Below are positions 1 through 6,757 of a DNA stretch of 9,628 nucleotides, one piece after another; positions within the stretch are counted from its first letter, which is position 1, and each line of letters starts with the position of its first letter. Both the position numbers and the translations under genes were made by a program. The notes under the pieces are model-generated. The model did not search any database. It had not been told where the DNA came from and saw nothing but the letters and a program-made list of their open reading frames with translations. Source of the stretch: Geoglobus sp. (GTDB lineage Archaea > Halobacteriota > Archaeoglobi > Archaeoglobales > Archaeoglobaceae); NCBI GenBank assembly GCA_027019885.1, contig JALUWC010000304.1:1-9628 (forward strand), read 5' to 3'.

Positions 1-99
1 GAACTCGGCATAAACCCTGTCTGCTTTTTTAATCGCCTCAATGCCTCTGAGCGTTATGTCCTTTGCATCCCAGAGTCCGAGTCCGACAAAGGTTATCAT
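1..99 (-). CDS. dphB: Diphthine synthase, N-terminal part (runs off the left edge)
   Basis: The first 33 codons are visible, read leftward from the ATG at 99-97. The protein begins MITFVGLGLWDAKDITLRG, the glycine-rich opening strand and loop of the SAM-dependent tetrapyrrole-methylase fold as found in archaeal diphthine synthase. By family knowledge the enzyme transfers methyl groups from S-adenosylmethionine to the modified histidine of elongation factor 2 during diphthamide synthesis in the cytoplasm. No strong SD is seen before the ATG. The gene is divergent from the helical-protein gene that starts at 258, and the 158-bp gap between them contains an inverted repeat at 136-165. The remaining C-terminal part lies outside the window. 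Other tetrapyrrole methylases share the fold, but the GLGLWDAKDIT(L)RG string is distinctive of DphB. Confidence 0.9.
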   Translation of the reverse strand, partial: MITFVGLGLWDAKDITLRGIEAIKKADRVYAEF

Positions 100-135
100 T
101 GGATCTGATGGAGAAATCTGGTTCAAAAAATTTTG

Positions 136-165
136 GAAGATGTTTTCACTAGAAAAAGCATCTTC
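136..165. repeat. Inverted repeat between dphB and the divergent gene
   Basis: GAAGATG at 136-142 pairs perfectly with CATCTTC at 159-165. The inner bases TTTTC and GAAAA extend the stem past a small bulge, leaving a loop of a few bases. Read on the minus strand it is followed by AAAATTTTTTG, so it could be a terminator- or attenuator-like hairpin ahead of dphB. As DNA it could instead be an operator for either divergent gene. Its function is not established. Confidence 0.45.
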
Positions 166-226
166 GTAATGTCAATATAATTCAATGTTCGAAATACCAA
201 AAACTTGCAATACTTTTCCCAAAAAA

Positions 227-234
227 TTAAAATA
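227..234 (+). promoter_or_regulatory. TATA element for the 258-728 gene
   Basis: TTAAAATA preceded by an A-run matches the archaeal BRE/TATA pattern. Its centre lies about 27 bases before the ATG at 258, so transcription probably begins at or next to that codon and the mRNA would be leaderless. Confidence 0.5.
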
Positions 235-257
235 CATGCTGTCCAATTGGATTGGGT

Positions 258-728
258 ATGGCAGATAGCCTTGTGGTTTTTGCAAGAATGCTTGCAAGAG
301 CTTACAGGTATGAGGATGCCGAACAGGAGATAATCTCTCAGGCTCTTCTGGAGACAACTAACGCCAATTTCTGGGATGTAATGTTTCAGTTGATGAAAGA
401 TAATGAAATCCATAAAAGGATACTGGAGCAGATGGTAGAGGACATAAGAGTGAGTCTTGAGGATTTCAGAGAGTATTCTGCAAGAAATATTAAAATTCCC
501 GTATTTGATTTTTCTGGTAACTTGCTTGCCGGAGTTTTAAATGAACTGCTTAAGTACGAGCACTGGACCAAAAATTACTACGGGCATATGCTGGATCTGG
601 CTGATCCGATGCTTTCAAAAGAGATTGACAGAGAATCTGTAGAGATGGTGCAAAAGACATTAAAAGAGCTGACCGAGTGGGAACAAATGCATATCAGAAA
701 AATAAATGACCTTTTAGGGAAAATATAA
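258..728 (+). CDS. Hypothetical all-helical protein, possibly ferritin-like
   Basis: The product is 156 aa and predicted to be almost entirely helical, soluble, without signal peptide or membrane segment. I could not assign a named family. Several long amphipathic helices carry histidines and glutamates that could be metal ligands: E50-x-H52, E101-H102 in a KYEHW string, and an ExxH motif at E142/H145 in the last helix. This pattern fits a four-helix ferritin/rubrerythrin-like bundle, but the usual pair of perfect ExxH motifs is not complete. If correct, a role in iron or oxygen handling would be a reasonable guess. ATG 258 is chosen because a TATA element sits 27 bases upstream; an in-frame TTG at 252 is possible but has no clear SD. 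The gene converges on the histone gene, with 21 bases between the stops. Confidence 0.8.
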   Translation: MADSLVVFARMLARAYRYEDAEQEIISQALLETTNANFWDVMFQLMKDNEIHKRILEQMVEDIRVSLEDFREYSARNIKIPVFDFSGNLLAGVLNELLKYEHWTKNYYGHMLDLADPMLSKEIDRESVEMVQKTLKELTEWEQMHIRKINDLLGKI

Positions 729-749
729 AAAGAAATAAAATTAAACAAA
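729..749 (-). terminator. T-rich terminator of the histone gene
   Basis: Read on the minus strand, the 21 bases after the histone stop are T-rich (TTTAATTTTATTTCTTTTT), the type of oligo-T tract at which archaeal RNA polymerase terminates. The tract runs into the end of the convergent gene. On the plus strand the same stretch is A-rich and would not serve the 258-728 gene. Confidence 0.5.
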
Positions 750-950
750 TTACTGACTTATCGCAAGCTTTACGTCCTCCACCTTAACCGTTTTTCTTCC
801 AGAATGCTTGGCAAGCTCAACAGCTTTCTTTCCAACTTCCATCGCATACTCCTCAACAGCTTCAGCCAGAGCCTTCTTAGCATCTTCACTAACTCTCTGA
901 GCACCTGCCTTTCTTATAATTCTCTCAACAGGTGCAAGGGGTAGCTCCAT
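750..950 (-). CDS. Archaeal histone (HMfA/HMfB family)
   Basis: This 66-aa protein is a single histone fold beginning [20 protein letters not shown], nearly collinear with HMfB of Methanothermus. It packages chromosomal DNA as dimers that stack into longer hypernucleosome-like fibres. Positions important in HMfB are kept: G16 (stacking), R19, the loop-2 R52-K53-T54, and L46, H49 and D59 of the four-helix dimer-dimer interface, so polymer formation is expected. It ends at KLAISQ, slightly shorter than HMfB, with no tail. ATG 950 is the start because AAGGAGGTG (minus strand, 964-956) lies five bases before it; a TTG directly upstream of the ATG is too close to this SD. A TATA element at 994-1005 fits a short SD-bearing leader. 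It is a stand-alone gene, convergent with 258-728. Confidence 0.96.
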   Translation of the reverse strand: MELPLAPVERIIRKAGAQRVSEDAKKALAEAVEEYAMEVGKKAVELAKHSGRKTVKVEDVKLAISQ

Positions 951-955
951 CAAAA

Positions 956-1005
956 CACCTCCTTAGCTTTTTTCGAGTATAAATTAAGTAATTCAAATAT
1001 AAAAA
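956..1005 (-). promoter_or_regulatory. Histone gene promoter and SD
   Basis: On the minus strand TTTTTATATTTG (1005-994) is a good TATA element and predicts a start near 973. The leader then contains AAGGAGGTG (964-956), a near-perfect SD five bases before the ATG, which suits a highly expressed chromatin protein. Confidence 0.6.
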
Positions 1006-1119
1006 TTTTTGGGTGATTCTGAGTCTTTAAATTTGAGATTCAAGCCAGTCTAAATCATTGGATGAGTTATCATACCAATTAAGGTTAATGCATCCAGCAC
1101 ACAGCAATTGAAGGGCAAG

Positions 1120-1126
1120 ATATTTA
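1120..1126 (+). promoter_or_regulatory. TATA element for the HIT gene
   Basis: ATATTTA lies with its centre 27 bases before ATG 1150, and no SD precedes that codon. The spacing matches the elements before 258 and 3025 and suggests a leaderless mRNA. Confidence 0.4.
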
Positions 1127-1149
1127 CACAAAATGCATAATGAAATAGT

Positions 1150-1650
1150 ATGGAGAGGCTGTTTGCACCGTGGAGGATAAGGTACATTGAAGCTCCAAAA
1201 CATGAAGGCTGTATTTTCTGTGATTTTTCAAGGGAAAAAAGTGATGAAAAAAGGCTTATTCTTTACAGAGGCGATAAATGCTTTGTGATGATGAACAACT
1301 ACCCCTACAATCCAGGGCATGTTATGATCACTCCATACAGACATGAAAGCAGTCTTGATAATCTGAGCGATGACGAGCTTCTGGAAATCATGAGGCTCTC
1401 TGCAATGATGGTCAAGGCAATAAAGAATGCAATGAATCCAGACGGGTTCAACATTGGCTTCAACATCGGAAAAGTTGCTGGGGCGGGAATTGAGGAGCAT
1501 ATCCACATGCATCTCGTTCCGCGATGGAACGGAGATACAAATTTCATGCCCGTGCTTGCAGATGTCAGGGTGGTACCTGAGGCGGTTAAGGAAACATACA
1601 AAAAATTGAAAAAGGCAATAGAAGAGCTATCTTCCCTTGATTCCAAATAG
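1150..1650 (+). CDS. HIT-family nucleotide hydrolase or phosphorylase
   Basis: The product is 166 aa. The histidine-triad signature HIHMHLV spans 117-123, with H119 as the expected nucleophile that forms a covalent nucleotidyl intermediate. A GCIFC zinc-type pair (C21, C24), H57 in NPGHVMI and the glycine-rich NIGKVAGAGIEEH string place it in the branch with the Ap4A phosphorylase/hydrolase-like HIT proteins that start RLFAPWR. Likely substrates are dinucleoside polyphosphates or nucleoside phosphoramidates; which one cannot be read from sequence. ATG 1150 gives the expected ERLFAPWR start and has no SD. The gene is alone on its strand. Its last eight codons overlap the end of the convergent acyl-CoA dehydrogenase gene by 24 bases (1627-1650), so the tail SSLDSK is encoded opposite that gene. 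Confidence 0.93.
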   Translation: MERLFAPWRIRYIEAPKHEGCIFCDFSREKSDEKRLILYRGDKCFVMMNNYPYNPGHVMITPYRHESSLDNLSDDELLEIMRLSAMMVKAIKNAMNPDGFNIGFNIGKVAGAGIEEHIHMHLVPRWNGDTNFMPVLADVRVVPEAVKETYKKLKKAIEELSSLDSK

Positions 1651-2796
1651 ATTTCTTGCAATTATCAGCTTTTCAACTTCCTTGGCTCCTTCGTAAATCT
1701 CGGTTATCTTGGCATCCCTGTAAAACTGGTTGACGGGATACTCATCAATGTAACCATATCCACCATGGAACTGAAGAGCCCAGTTTGCAGTTTCAACAGC
1801 AACTTCACCAGCATACCACTTTGCCATCGCTGAGAGAGTGTTGTCGGGCTTTCCCGTCTCAACTTGCACTGATGCGGCTCTGTATGCAAGAGTTCTTGCA
1901 GCTTCAATCTTTGTTCCAAGCTCCGCAATTTTGAACTGAATGTACTGAAACGCAGCTAAAGGCACTCCAAAAGCCTTTCTCTGCCTGACATAATCAATGA
2001 CAAGGTTCAATGCACCTCTTGCAATTCCAACAGCCTGTGCTGCAACCCAGACCCTGCTTATATCAAAGAACTCCATCATGTAGTAAAATCCCTTTCCTTC
2101 ATCTCCAATCAAACTGCTCTCAGGAACTCTGACATTGTTCAGGCTTACCTCAGCAGTGTCAGTTGCCCTTATCCCCATTTTGCCCTTTATCTTATCAGCT
2201 TTGTATCCATCTCTATCTGTTTCTACTATGAAATAGCTTATTCCCTTATGCCGAGCTTCAAAACTCTCAACTTCAGACGTTCTTGCTGTTACAAGTATGA
2301 AATCTGCTATTGAGCCATTTGATATGAACTGCTTTGTCCCATTGAGGATCCACTCATCGCCATCTTTTACAGCCTTTGTCTTTATGCTTGCCGAATCGCT
2401 CCCTGCATCAGGCTCGGTGTTTGCCATTCCCATTATTCCACTTTTTGCGATTTTTGTGACATACTCTTCCTTCTGCTCCTCAGTGCCGTGTAAAAGAAGA
2501 ATCTCAACCCCAAAGGTTGGAATGAGGCAAGCCAAACCCAGTCCCGGATTCACGGCTGAAAATTCTTCCATGACGATCATCTGCTCTATTGCTCCATATC
2601 CTCCACCGCCGTACTCTTCTGGAATTGACACCGCATGAAATCCGAGCTCGGCACATTTCCTGTATAGCTCAAAGGGAAATTTCTCCTCCCTATCACATTC
2701 CAAGGCAAGTTCAGGCGTGAACTCCTTTTCTGCAAACTCTCTCGCAGCCTTCCTTATGTCCTCCTGCTCCTCGGTAAACTGAAAGCTTACTGCCAT
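1627..2796 (-). CDS. acd: Acyl-CoA dehydrogenase
   Basis: This 389-aa flavoprotein catalyses the first oxidation of beta-oxidation, acyl-CoA to trans-2-enoyl-CoA, passing electrons to ETF. The full three-part architecture is present: an N-terminal helical domain, a middle beta domain with TEPDAGSDSAS and the NGTKQFISNG string, and a C-terminal helical domain with LQFHGGYGYIDEYPV. The catalytic glutamate is E369 in IYEGAKEVEKLIIAR, the same position as in short- and medium-chain mammalian enzymes. Chain-length preference cannot be told. ATG 2796 is the start because GAGGGTGAT ends four or five bases before it; a GTG at 2805 lies inside this SD and is rejected. The gene is divergent from the thiolase operon and so probably co-regulated with it through the shared 228-bp intergenic region. 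Its 3' end overlaps the HIT gene by 24 bases. Confidence 0.95.
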   Translation of the reverse strand: MAVSFQFTEEQEDIRKAAREFAEKEFTPELALECDREEKFPFELYRKCAELGFHAVSIPEEYGGGGYGAIEQMIVMEEFSAVNPGLGLACLIPTFGVEILLLHGTEEQKEEYVTKIAKSGIMGMANTEPDAGSDSASIKTKAVKDGDEWILNGTKQFISNGSIADFILVTARTSEVESFEARHKGISYFIVETDRDGYKADKIKGKMGIRATDTAEVSLNNVRVPESSLIGDEGKGFYYMMEFFDISRVWVAAQAVGIARGALNLVIDYVRQRKAFGVPLAAFQYIQFKIAELGTKIEAARTLAYRAASVQVETGKPDNTLSAMAKWYAGEVAVETANWALQFHGGYGYIDEYPVNQFYRDAKITEIYEGAKEVEKLIIARNLFGIKGR

Positions 2797-2828
2797 TACA
2801 ATCACCCTCAGTCTATTGCACTGAGAAG

Positions 2829-2836
2829 TATAAAAT
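2829..2836 (-). promoter_or_regulatory. Possible TATA element for the acyl-CoA dehydrogenase gene
   Basis: On the minus strand GAATTTTATAC carries a TATA-like core about 36 bases before ATG 2796, which would place the start at the very edge of the SD. A second candidate, TTTTTTATTTTT at about 2855-2866, would give a longer leader. Sequence alone does not decide between them. Confidence 0.35.
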
Positions 2837-2881
2837 TCTTTTGCGAAAAATAAAAAACCCTCGCCCTTTTAACAATCAGCA

Positions 2882-2894
2882 AAAACTTTATAAA
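2882..2894 (+). promoter_or_regulatory. Strong upstream promoter candidate for the thiolase operon
   Basis: AAAACTTTATAAA is the best match to the archaeal BRE/TATA consensus in this region. It predicts a start near 2915 and a leader of about 110 bases to thiolase. The core TTTATAAA (2887-2894) is palindromic and could also fire leftward toward the acyl-CoA dehydrogenase. A six-codon ORF at 2922-2942 (ATG to TAA) would lie in the rightward leader. Confidence 0.4.
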
Positions 2895-2993
2895 TGTTTT
2901 AGAGTCAATATCGTAAAAATCATGAAAGATTTTCTGAAATAAAAAGTATTCGAAACCCTACACCTTTAAAAAAAGAAGGAAAAGCGAGAAAGT

Positions 2994-3003
2994 ATTATAT
3001 AAT
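2994..3003 (+). promoter_or_regulatory. Proximal TATA element for the thiolase gene
   Basis: ATTATATAAT is a perfect 10-bp palindrome whose TATA core lies 27 bases before ATG 3025, predicting a leaderless or nearly leaderless thiolase mRNA. The only SD-like bases before the start are a weak GTGGTG at 3018-3023. Confidence 0.45.
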
Positions 3004-3024
3004 GAAAGAACGTTACAGTGGTGT

Positions 3025-4206
3025 ATGTCAGTGGCAGTTATTGGAGTTGGGCACTCCAGATTTGGTGCCAGAAAGGATGTCAATGTTCCTGAGCTTGCCT
3101 GGGAGGCCATTAAACCTGCGATGCAGTCCGCAAATGTGGAGCAGAAGGACATAAACTTCATGGTTGTTGGAACTGCTGGATTGTGGAGCAGTGAGGCGGC
3201 TGTTCCGCCTTTGCTCTACGAGTACGGCATGTTTGAGGATGTGGGAAGCATGAGAGTAGAGGCAGCATGCGCAACGGGAAATGCTGCAATAAGGGTTGGC
3301 TACACAGCAATCGAGAGCGGTGAAGCTGATGTCGTGCTTGTTGTTGGACTGGAGAAGATGCAGGAGTCACCAAATCCAACCGTTATTGAGCTAATTGGCA
3401 GATTTGGAAGCTATTTCTGGGAGTTTGAGAACTTTGGGCTTACATTCCCCGGCTATTATGCCCTGCATGCAACAGCATACATGGCAAAGTACGGAGCGAC
3501 AGAGGAGGACTATGCAAAGGTTGCGGTAAAGAATCATTATTACGGTGCGAGGAATCCAAAAGCTCAGTTTCAGAGAGAGATAAGCCTTGAGCAGGCAATC
3601 AACTCTCCATATGTGGCATGGCCATTCAAGCTCTTTGACTGCTCTCCAATAACAGATGGTTCTGCTGCTGTAATTCTTGCAAGCGAGGAGAAGGTGAAGG
3701 AATGGGGCATAGATGAGAAGATATGGATTCTCAGTCAGGGTGTCGGAACAGGCACGGCAAATCTGAGCAGAAGGGAGAGCTTCACCTCACTGAAATCAGC
3801 ATCATACGCAGCTGAGGTTGCCTACAGAAAGGCTGGAATAGATGTGGATTCCCCATACAGGCAGATAGATGGGGCGGATGTTCATGACTGCTTCACGGCA
3901 GCAGAAATCATAGCCTATGAGGATCTCAGATTTGCAAAGAGAGGAGAGGGTGTTGAGCTGATCAGAGAGGAGCAGACATACATCGGAGGAAGAATTCCTG
4001 TCAACGTGGATGGAGGTTTGAAGGCAAAGGGTCATCCCATAGGTGCGACAGGAGTAAGCCAGGCGGTTGAGGCTTTCAAACAGCTTCTGAGCAAGGCAGA
4101 AAATGGCAGGCAGGTGGATGTTAAGAATGGAAGGTATTTAGCTCACAATGTTGGTGGGACTGGGCATTACACCTACGTTACAATTTATGGACTTGAGAAG
4201 AGGTGA
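3025..4206 (+). CDS. Thiolase (acetyl-CoA acyltransferase), archaeal SCP2-like type
   Basis: This 393-aa thiolase-fold enzyme is expected to cleave 3-ketoacyl-CoA with CoA to acetyl-CoA and a shortened acyl-CoA, or to run in reverse as acetoacetyl-CoA synthesis. Catalytic elements are visible: nucleophile C82 in VEAACATGNAA, H287 in the VHDCF motif, H337 in KGHPIGATG and the late HNVGGTGHY glycine loop. The VHDCF motif and the DUF35 partner directly downstream mark the archaeal/SCP2-like branch rather than the FadA/PhaA branch, whose late motif is CxG. No HMG-CoA synthase gene is adjacent, while a HAD/ECH fusion is, so the context favours degradation over mevalonate synthesis; that role is an inference. 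It is the first gene of the rightward operon, its stop lying inside the SD of the next gene. Confidence 0.93.
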   Translation: MSVAVIGVGHSRFGARKDVNVPELAWEAIKPAMQSANVEQKDINFMVVGTAGLWSSEAAVPPLLYEYGMFEDVGSMRVEAACATGNAAIRVGYTAIESGEADVVLVVGLEKMQESPNPTVIELIGRFGSYFWEFENFGLTFPGYYALHATAYMAKYGATEEDYAKVAVKNHYYGARNPKAQFQREISLEQAINSPYVAWPFKLFDCSPITDGSAAVILASEEKVKEWGIDEKIWILSQGVGTGTANLSRRESFTSLKSASYAAEVAYRKAGIDVDSPYRQIDGADVHDCFTAAEIIAYEDLRFAKRGEGVELIREEQTYIGGRIPVNVDGGLKAKGHPIGATGVSQAVEAFKQLLSKAENGRQVDVKNGRYLAHNVGGTGHYTYVTIYGLEKR

Positions 4207-4211
4207 TTTTT

Positions 4212-4715
4212 ATGGAAGACCTGAAAAAAGCTGCTGAAACAAACATAAGGGAGTATGGCTTTCCCGTTGCAATTGATGAGAAGAGCGGTGCTCTGCAGTG
4301 GGTGGACATGAGGGATCTGACTGTAAAGTACATAATATCAATAGAAAACATCCAGAACTTCTTTGAGGGGTTGAAGGAAGGAAAGCTCCTTGCAACAAAA
4401 TGCAAGAAATGCGGAGAACTCTTTTTCCCCCCGCAGAAGGACTGTCCGAGATGCATGGATGAGGATATGGAGTGGCTTGAGCTCAGCAACGAGGGAACTC
4501 TTGATACACTGACTGTGATATTTGTCAAGCCACCAAGCTTCTCAGCCTACGATGCATACACTGTTGCAATAGCAACACTAAAGGAGGGTGTGAAGATTAC
4601 AGCATGGCTGAGGGGAGACCCGAAGAAGGTGAAGCCTGGCCAAAAGGTTAAAATTGAGGTTTCAAGGAGAAAGGAAGGCTACTTCATGTATGAAATAGTG
4701 CCTGTTGAGGGGTGA
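4212..4715 (+). CDS. DUF35 family Zn-ribbon/OB-fold protein, thiolase partner
   Basis: The product is 167 aa. After a helical N-terminal extension of about 60 residues comes a rubredoxin-like zinc ribbon, C64-x2-C67 and C78-x2-C81, with FFPP between the pairs, and then a beta-rich OB-fold domain (about 92-165). This is the DUF35 architecture. Known members are non-catalytic partners of thiolase-fold enzymes: one holds thiolase and HMG-CoA synthase together in archaea, and the DUF35 domain of ChsH2 binds the Ltp2 aldolase in actinobacteria. Here the partner is most likely the thiolase encoded immediately upstream. ATG 4212 is chosen because GAGGTGAT (4200-4207) lies just before it; a GTG at 4203 lies inside this SD. 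The SD overlaps the thiolase stop, so translation is probably coupled. Confidence 0.9.
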   Translation: MEDLKKAAETNIREYGFPVAIDEKSGALQWVDMRDLTVKYIISIENIQNFFEGLKEGKLLATKCKKCGELFFPPQKDCPRCMDEDMEWLELSNEGTLDTLTVIFVKPPSFSAYDAYTVAIATLKEGVKITAWLRGDPKKVKPGQKVKIEVSRRKEGYFMYEIVPVEG

Positions 4716-4719
4716 TGGC

Positions 4720-6678
4720 ATGGAAATAAAGAGAGTTGCTGTTCTTGGAGCGGGAGCGATGGGCTCTGGAATAGCCCAGGTTGTTGCTCAGGCTGGATAT
4801 GAGGTCTGGGTGAGGGACATAAAGGACGAGTTCCTTGAGAGAGGGAAGGCAAACATCGAGAAGAATCTGAGAAGAGCCGTGAACAAGGGCAAGATAAGCC
4901 TTCCCAAGTACAGGGAGATAATGAACAGAATCCATTTCACAACAGACCTCGAGGAGGCTGTGAAGGATGCAGATCTCGTTATTGAGGCTGTGCCTGAGAT
5001 AATGGATCTCAAAAAGCAGGTGTTTCAGGATGTCTGTAAGCTCAACTCAAAGGCACTCCTTGCAACCAACACATCTGGACTGAGCATTACAGAGTTCTCA
5101 AAGGCAACAGACAGGCCTGAAATGTTTGTTGGAATGCACTTCTTCAATCCCGTGCCAGTCATGGCTCTCGTTGAGGTTATAAGGGGAGAGAGAACTGGAG
5201 ACGAGACAGTAAACATTGCGGTTGAGTTTGTGAAGAGCATTGGAAAAACGCCAGTTGTTGTGAAGAAGGATGTTGAAGGCTTCATAGTCAACAGATGCCT
5301 CGTACCTTACCTTGTTCTTGCAATAGATGATGCCGAGAAGGGAGTTGCCGAGGTTGAGGAGATTGATGCTGAGTTGCTTTACACATACAAGATGCCGATG
5401 GGGCCATTGGAGCTTTCTGACTTTGTTGGTCTGGACATTCTGTACTATGCGGGCCAGCAGTGGGATATAGTGCCGAAATCAAAGCTTCTTGAGGAGAAGT
5501 TCAACAGCAAGGAGCTTGGAATGAAGACTGCAAAGGGCTTCTACGACTGGAGGGGAGGGAGGCCAAAAATTGCCAAAGAAAAGGCTGGAAAGTATGATGC
5601 TCTCAGGATAATTGCCCCAATGATCAACATTGCGGCAGATCTTATTGACATGGGTGTGGCTGATGCAGAGGAAATCGATACCGCAATGAAGCTTGGAACA
5701 AACATGCCAAAAGGCCCTCTTGAGATGGCAGATGAAATCGGGCTTGATGTCATTCTTTCAAAGGTTGAGGAGATCTGCAAAGAAAAGGGATATGAGATCC
5801 TCAAGCCATCTGAATACCTGAAGAGGCTCGTTTCAGAGGGCAAGCTTGGAAAGAAAACATCTGAAGGATTTTACAAATATGAGGCTGGAACCTATCAGAA
5901 CATAAGGATAGAGAAGCTTGATAAGGGCATTGCAAAGCTCGTCCTGAACAGACCGCACAGGCTGAACACAATAACAATTGAATTGCTGGATGAGCTGAAA
6001 AGAGCCTTGGATGAGCTGAGCTTTGACAGTGAAATTAGAGTGATTGTCATAACAGGTGAAGGCAAGGCATTCTCAGCAGGTCTTGATCTGCAGGCTGCTG
6101 GCACAGATGAAGTGCTAAACCCATCTGTCTCAATGCTTCTCTCAGCCAAGGGACAGGAGGCATTCACCGCAATTGAGAAGACTCCAAAGCCCGTCATAGC
6201 TGCAATTAATGGCTACGCATTCGGAGGTGGATGCGAGCTCGCACTTGCATGCGATTTCAGAATAATGGCGAAGAACGCTCAGATCGGACTGACAGAGACA
6301 TCTCTCGGACTCATTCCGGGATGGGGTGGAACGCAGAGGATGGCGAAGATTCTCGGCATAGCAAAGGCGAAGGAGCTGATAATGTTTGCAAAGAGGCTTA
6401 ATGGTGAGGAGGCAGAGAAAGTGGGACTTGTCAATAGGGCTGTTGAGCCTGAAAAGTTCTGGGATGAGGTGATGGAGTTCGCAGCGAAACTGGCTGAAAG
6501 CGCTCCGATTGCATTGAGATTGGCTAAGTTCGCAATAAACTTTGGCTATGAGCTTCCCGTTGAGGCTGGACAGGCAATCGAGGCAGCGTACTTCGGAATA
6601 ACAGCATCCACAGACGATGTGAAGGAGGGATTTGCAGCCTTCTTTGAGAAGAGAAAGCCTGAATTCAGGGGCAGATGA
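4720..6678 (+). CDS. 3-hydroxyacyl-CoA dehydrogenase / enoyl-CoA hydratase fusion
   Basis: This 652-aa bifunctional enzyme hydrates enoyl-CoA and oxidises the 3-hydroxyacyl-CoA with NAD. Order: Rossmann domain with GxGxxG (G10, G12, G15); a first HAD C-terminal domain (about 186-280, starting GFIVNRCLVPYL); a second copy (about 300-388); and a crotonase domain (about 391-652). The dehydrogenase keeps H140, E152 and N191. The hydratase keeps both catalytic glutamates, E506 in GGGCELA and E526 in LTETSLGLIPG, with the classical spacing of 20 residues. The dehydrogenase-first order is the reverse of bacterial FadB and matches archaeal fusions, including the crotonyl-CoA hydratase/hydroxybutyryl-CoA dehydrogenase of Sulfolobales. 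ATG 4720 follows GGGGTGAT (4709-4716) closely; a TTG at 4705 is rejected. Four bases separate it from the DUF35 stop. Confidence 0.95.
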   Translation: MEIKRVAVLGAGAMGSGIAQVVAQAGYEVWVRDIKDEFLERGKANIEKNLRRAVNKGKISLPKYREIMNRIHFTTDLEEAVKDADLVIEAVPEIMDLKKQVFQDVCKLNSKALLATNTSGLSITEFSKATDRPEMFVGMHFFNPVPVMALVEVIRGERTGDETVNIAVEFVKSIGKTPVVVKKDVEGFIVNRCLVPYLVLAIDDAEKGVAEVEEIDAELLYTYKMPMGPLELSDFVGLDILYYAGQQWDIVPKSKLLEEKFNSKELGMKTAKGFYDWRGGRPKIAKEKAGKYDALRIIAPMINIAADLIDMGVADAEEIDTAMKLGTNMPKGPLEMADEIGLDVILSKVEEICKEKGYEILKPSEYLKRLVSEGKLGKKTSEGFYKYEAGTYQNIRIEKLDKGIAKLVLNRPHRLNTITIELLDELKRALDELSFDSEIRVIVITGEGKAFSAGLDLQAAGTDEVLNPSVSMLLSAKGQEAFTAIEKTPKPVIAAINGYAFGGGCELALACDFRIMAKNAQIGLTETSLGLIPGWGGTQRMAKILGIAKAKELIMFAKRLNGEEAEKVGLVNRAVEPEKFWDEVMEFAAKLAESAPIALRLAKFAINFGYELPVEAGQAIEAAYFGITASTDDVKEGFAAFFEKRKPEFRGR

Positions 6679-6696
6679 GAATAATAAATAATTACA

Positions 6697-6709
6697 ATTT
6701 TATTTTTTG
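6697..6709 (+). terminator. T-rich tract between the fusion gene and etfB
   Basis: AATTTTATTTTTT lies 19 bases after the fusion stop in the only sizeable gap (79 bp) inside the block. It could end part of the upstream transcripts, letting the ETF genes be expressed at a different level. AT-rich bases at 6681-6700 could equally hold a separate etf promoter. Neither is certain. Confidence 0.35.
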
Positions 6710-6757
6710 GAAAAAGCTATGAACTGCTGGAAGTTAACGTAAAGAGAGGTGATGACC

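Noticed and set aside
1011..1100. Possible box C/D guide RNA in the histone/HIT spacer (GTGATTCTGA and nearby GGATGAG)
   Set aside because: No proper RUGAUGA box with correctly spaced CUGA boxes on either strand.
2297..2638. Long plus-strand frame of 113 codons
   Set aside because: It lies wholly inside the acyl-CoA dehydrogenase gene on the opposite strand, whose protein has complete family motifs and a catalytic glutamate.
4178..4528. Minus-strand frame of 116 codons over the thiolase end and DUF35 gene
   Set aside because: The sense-strand proteins show family motifs and coupled SDs; the antisense product is serine-rich with no domain, typical of a shadow frame.
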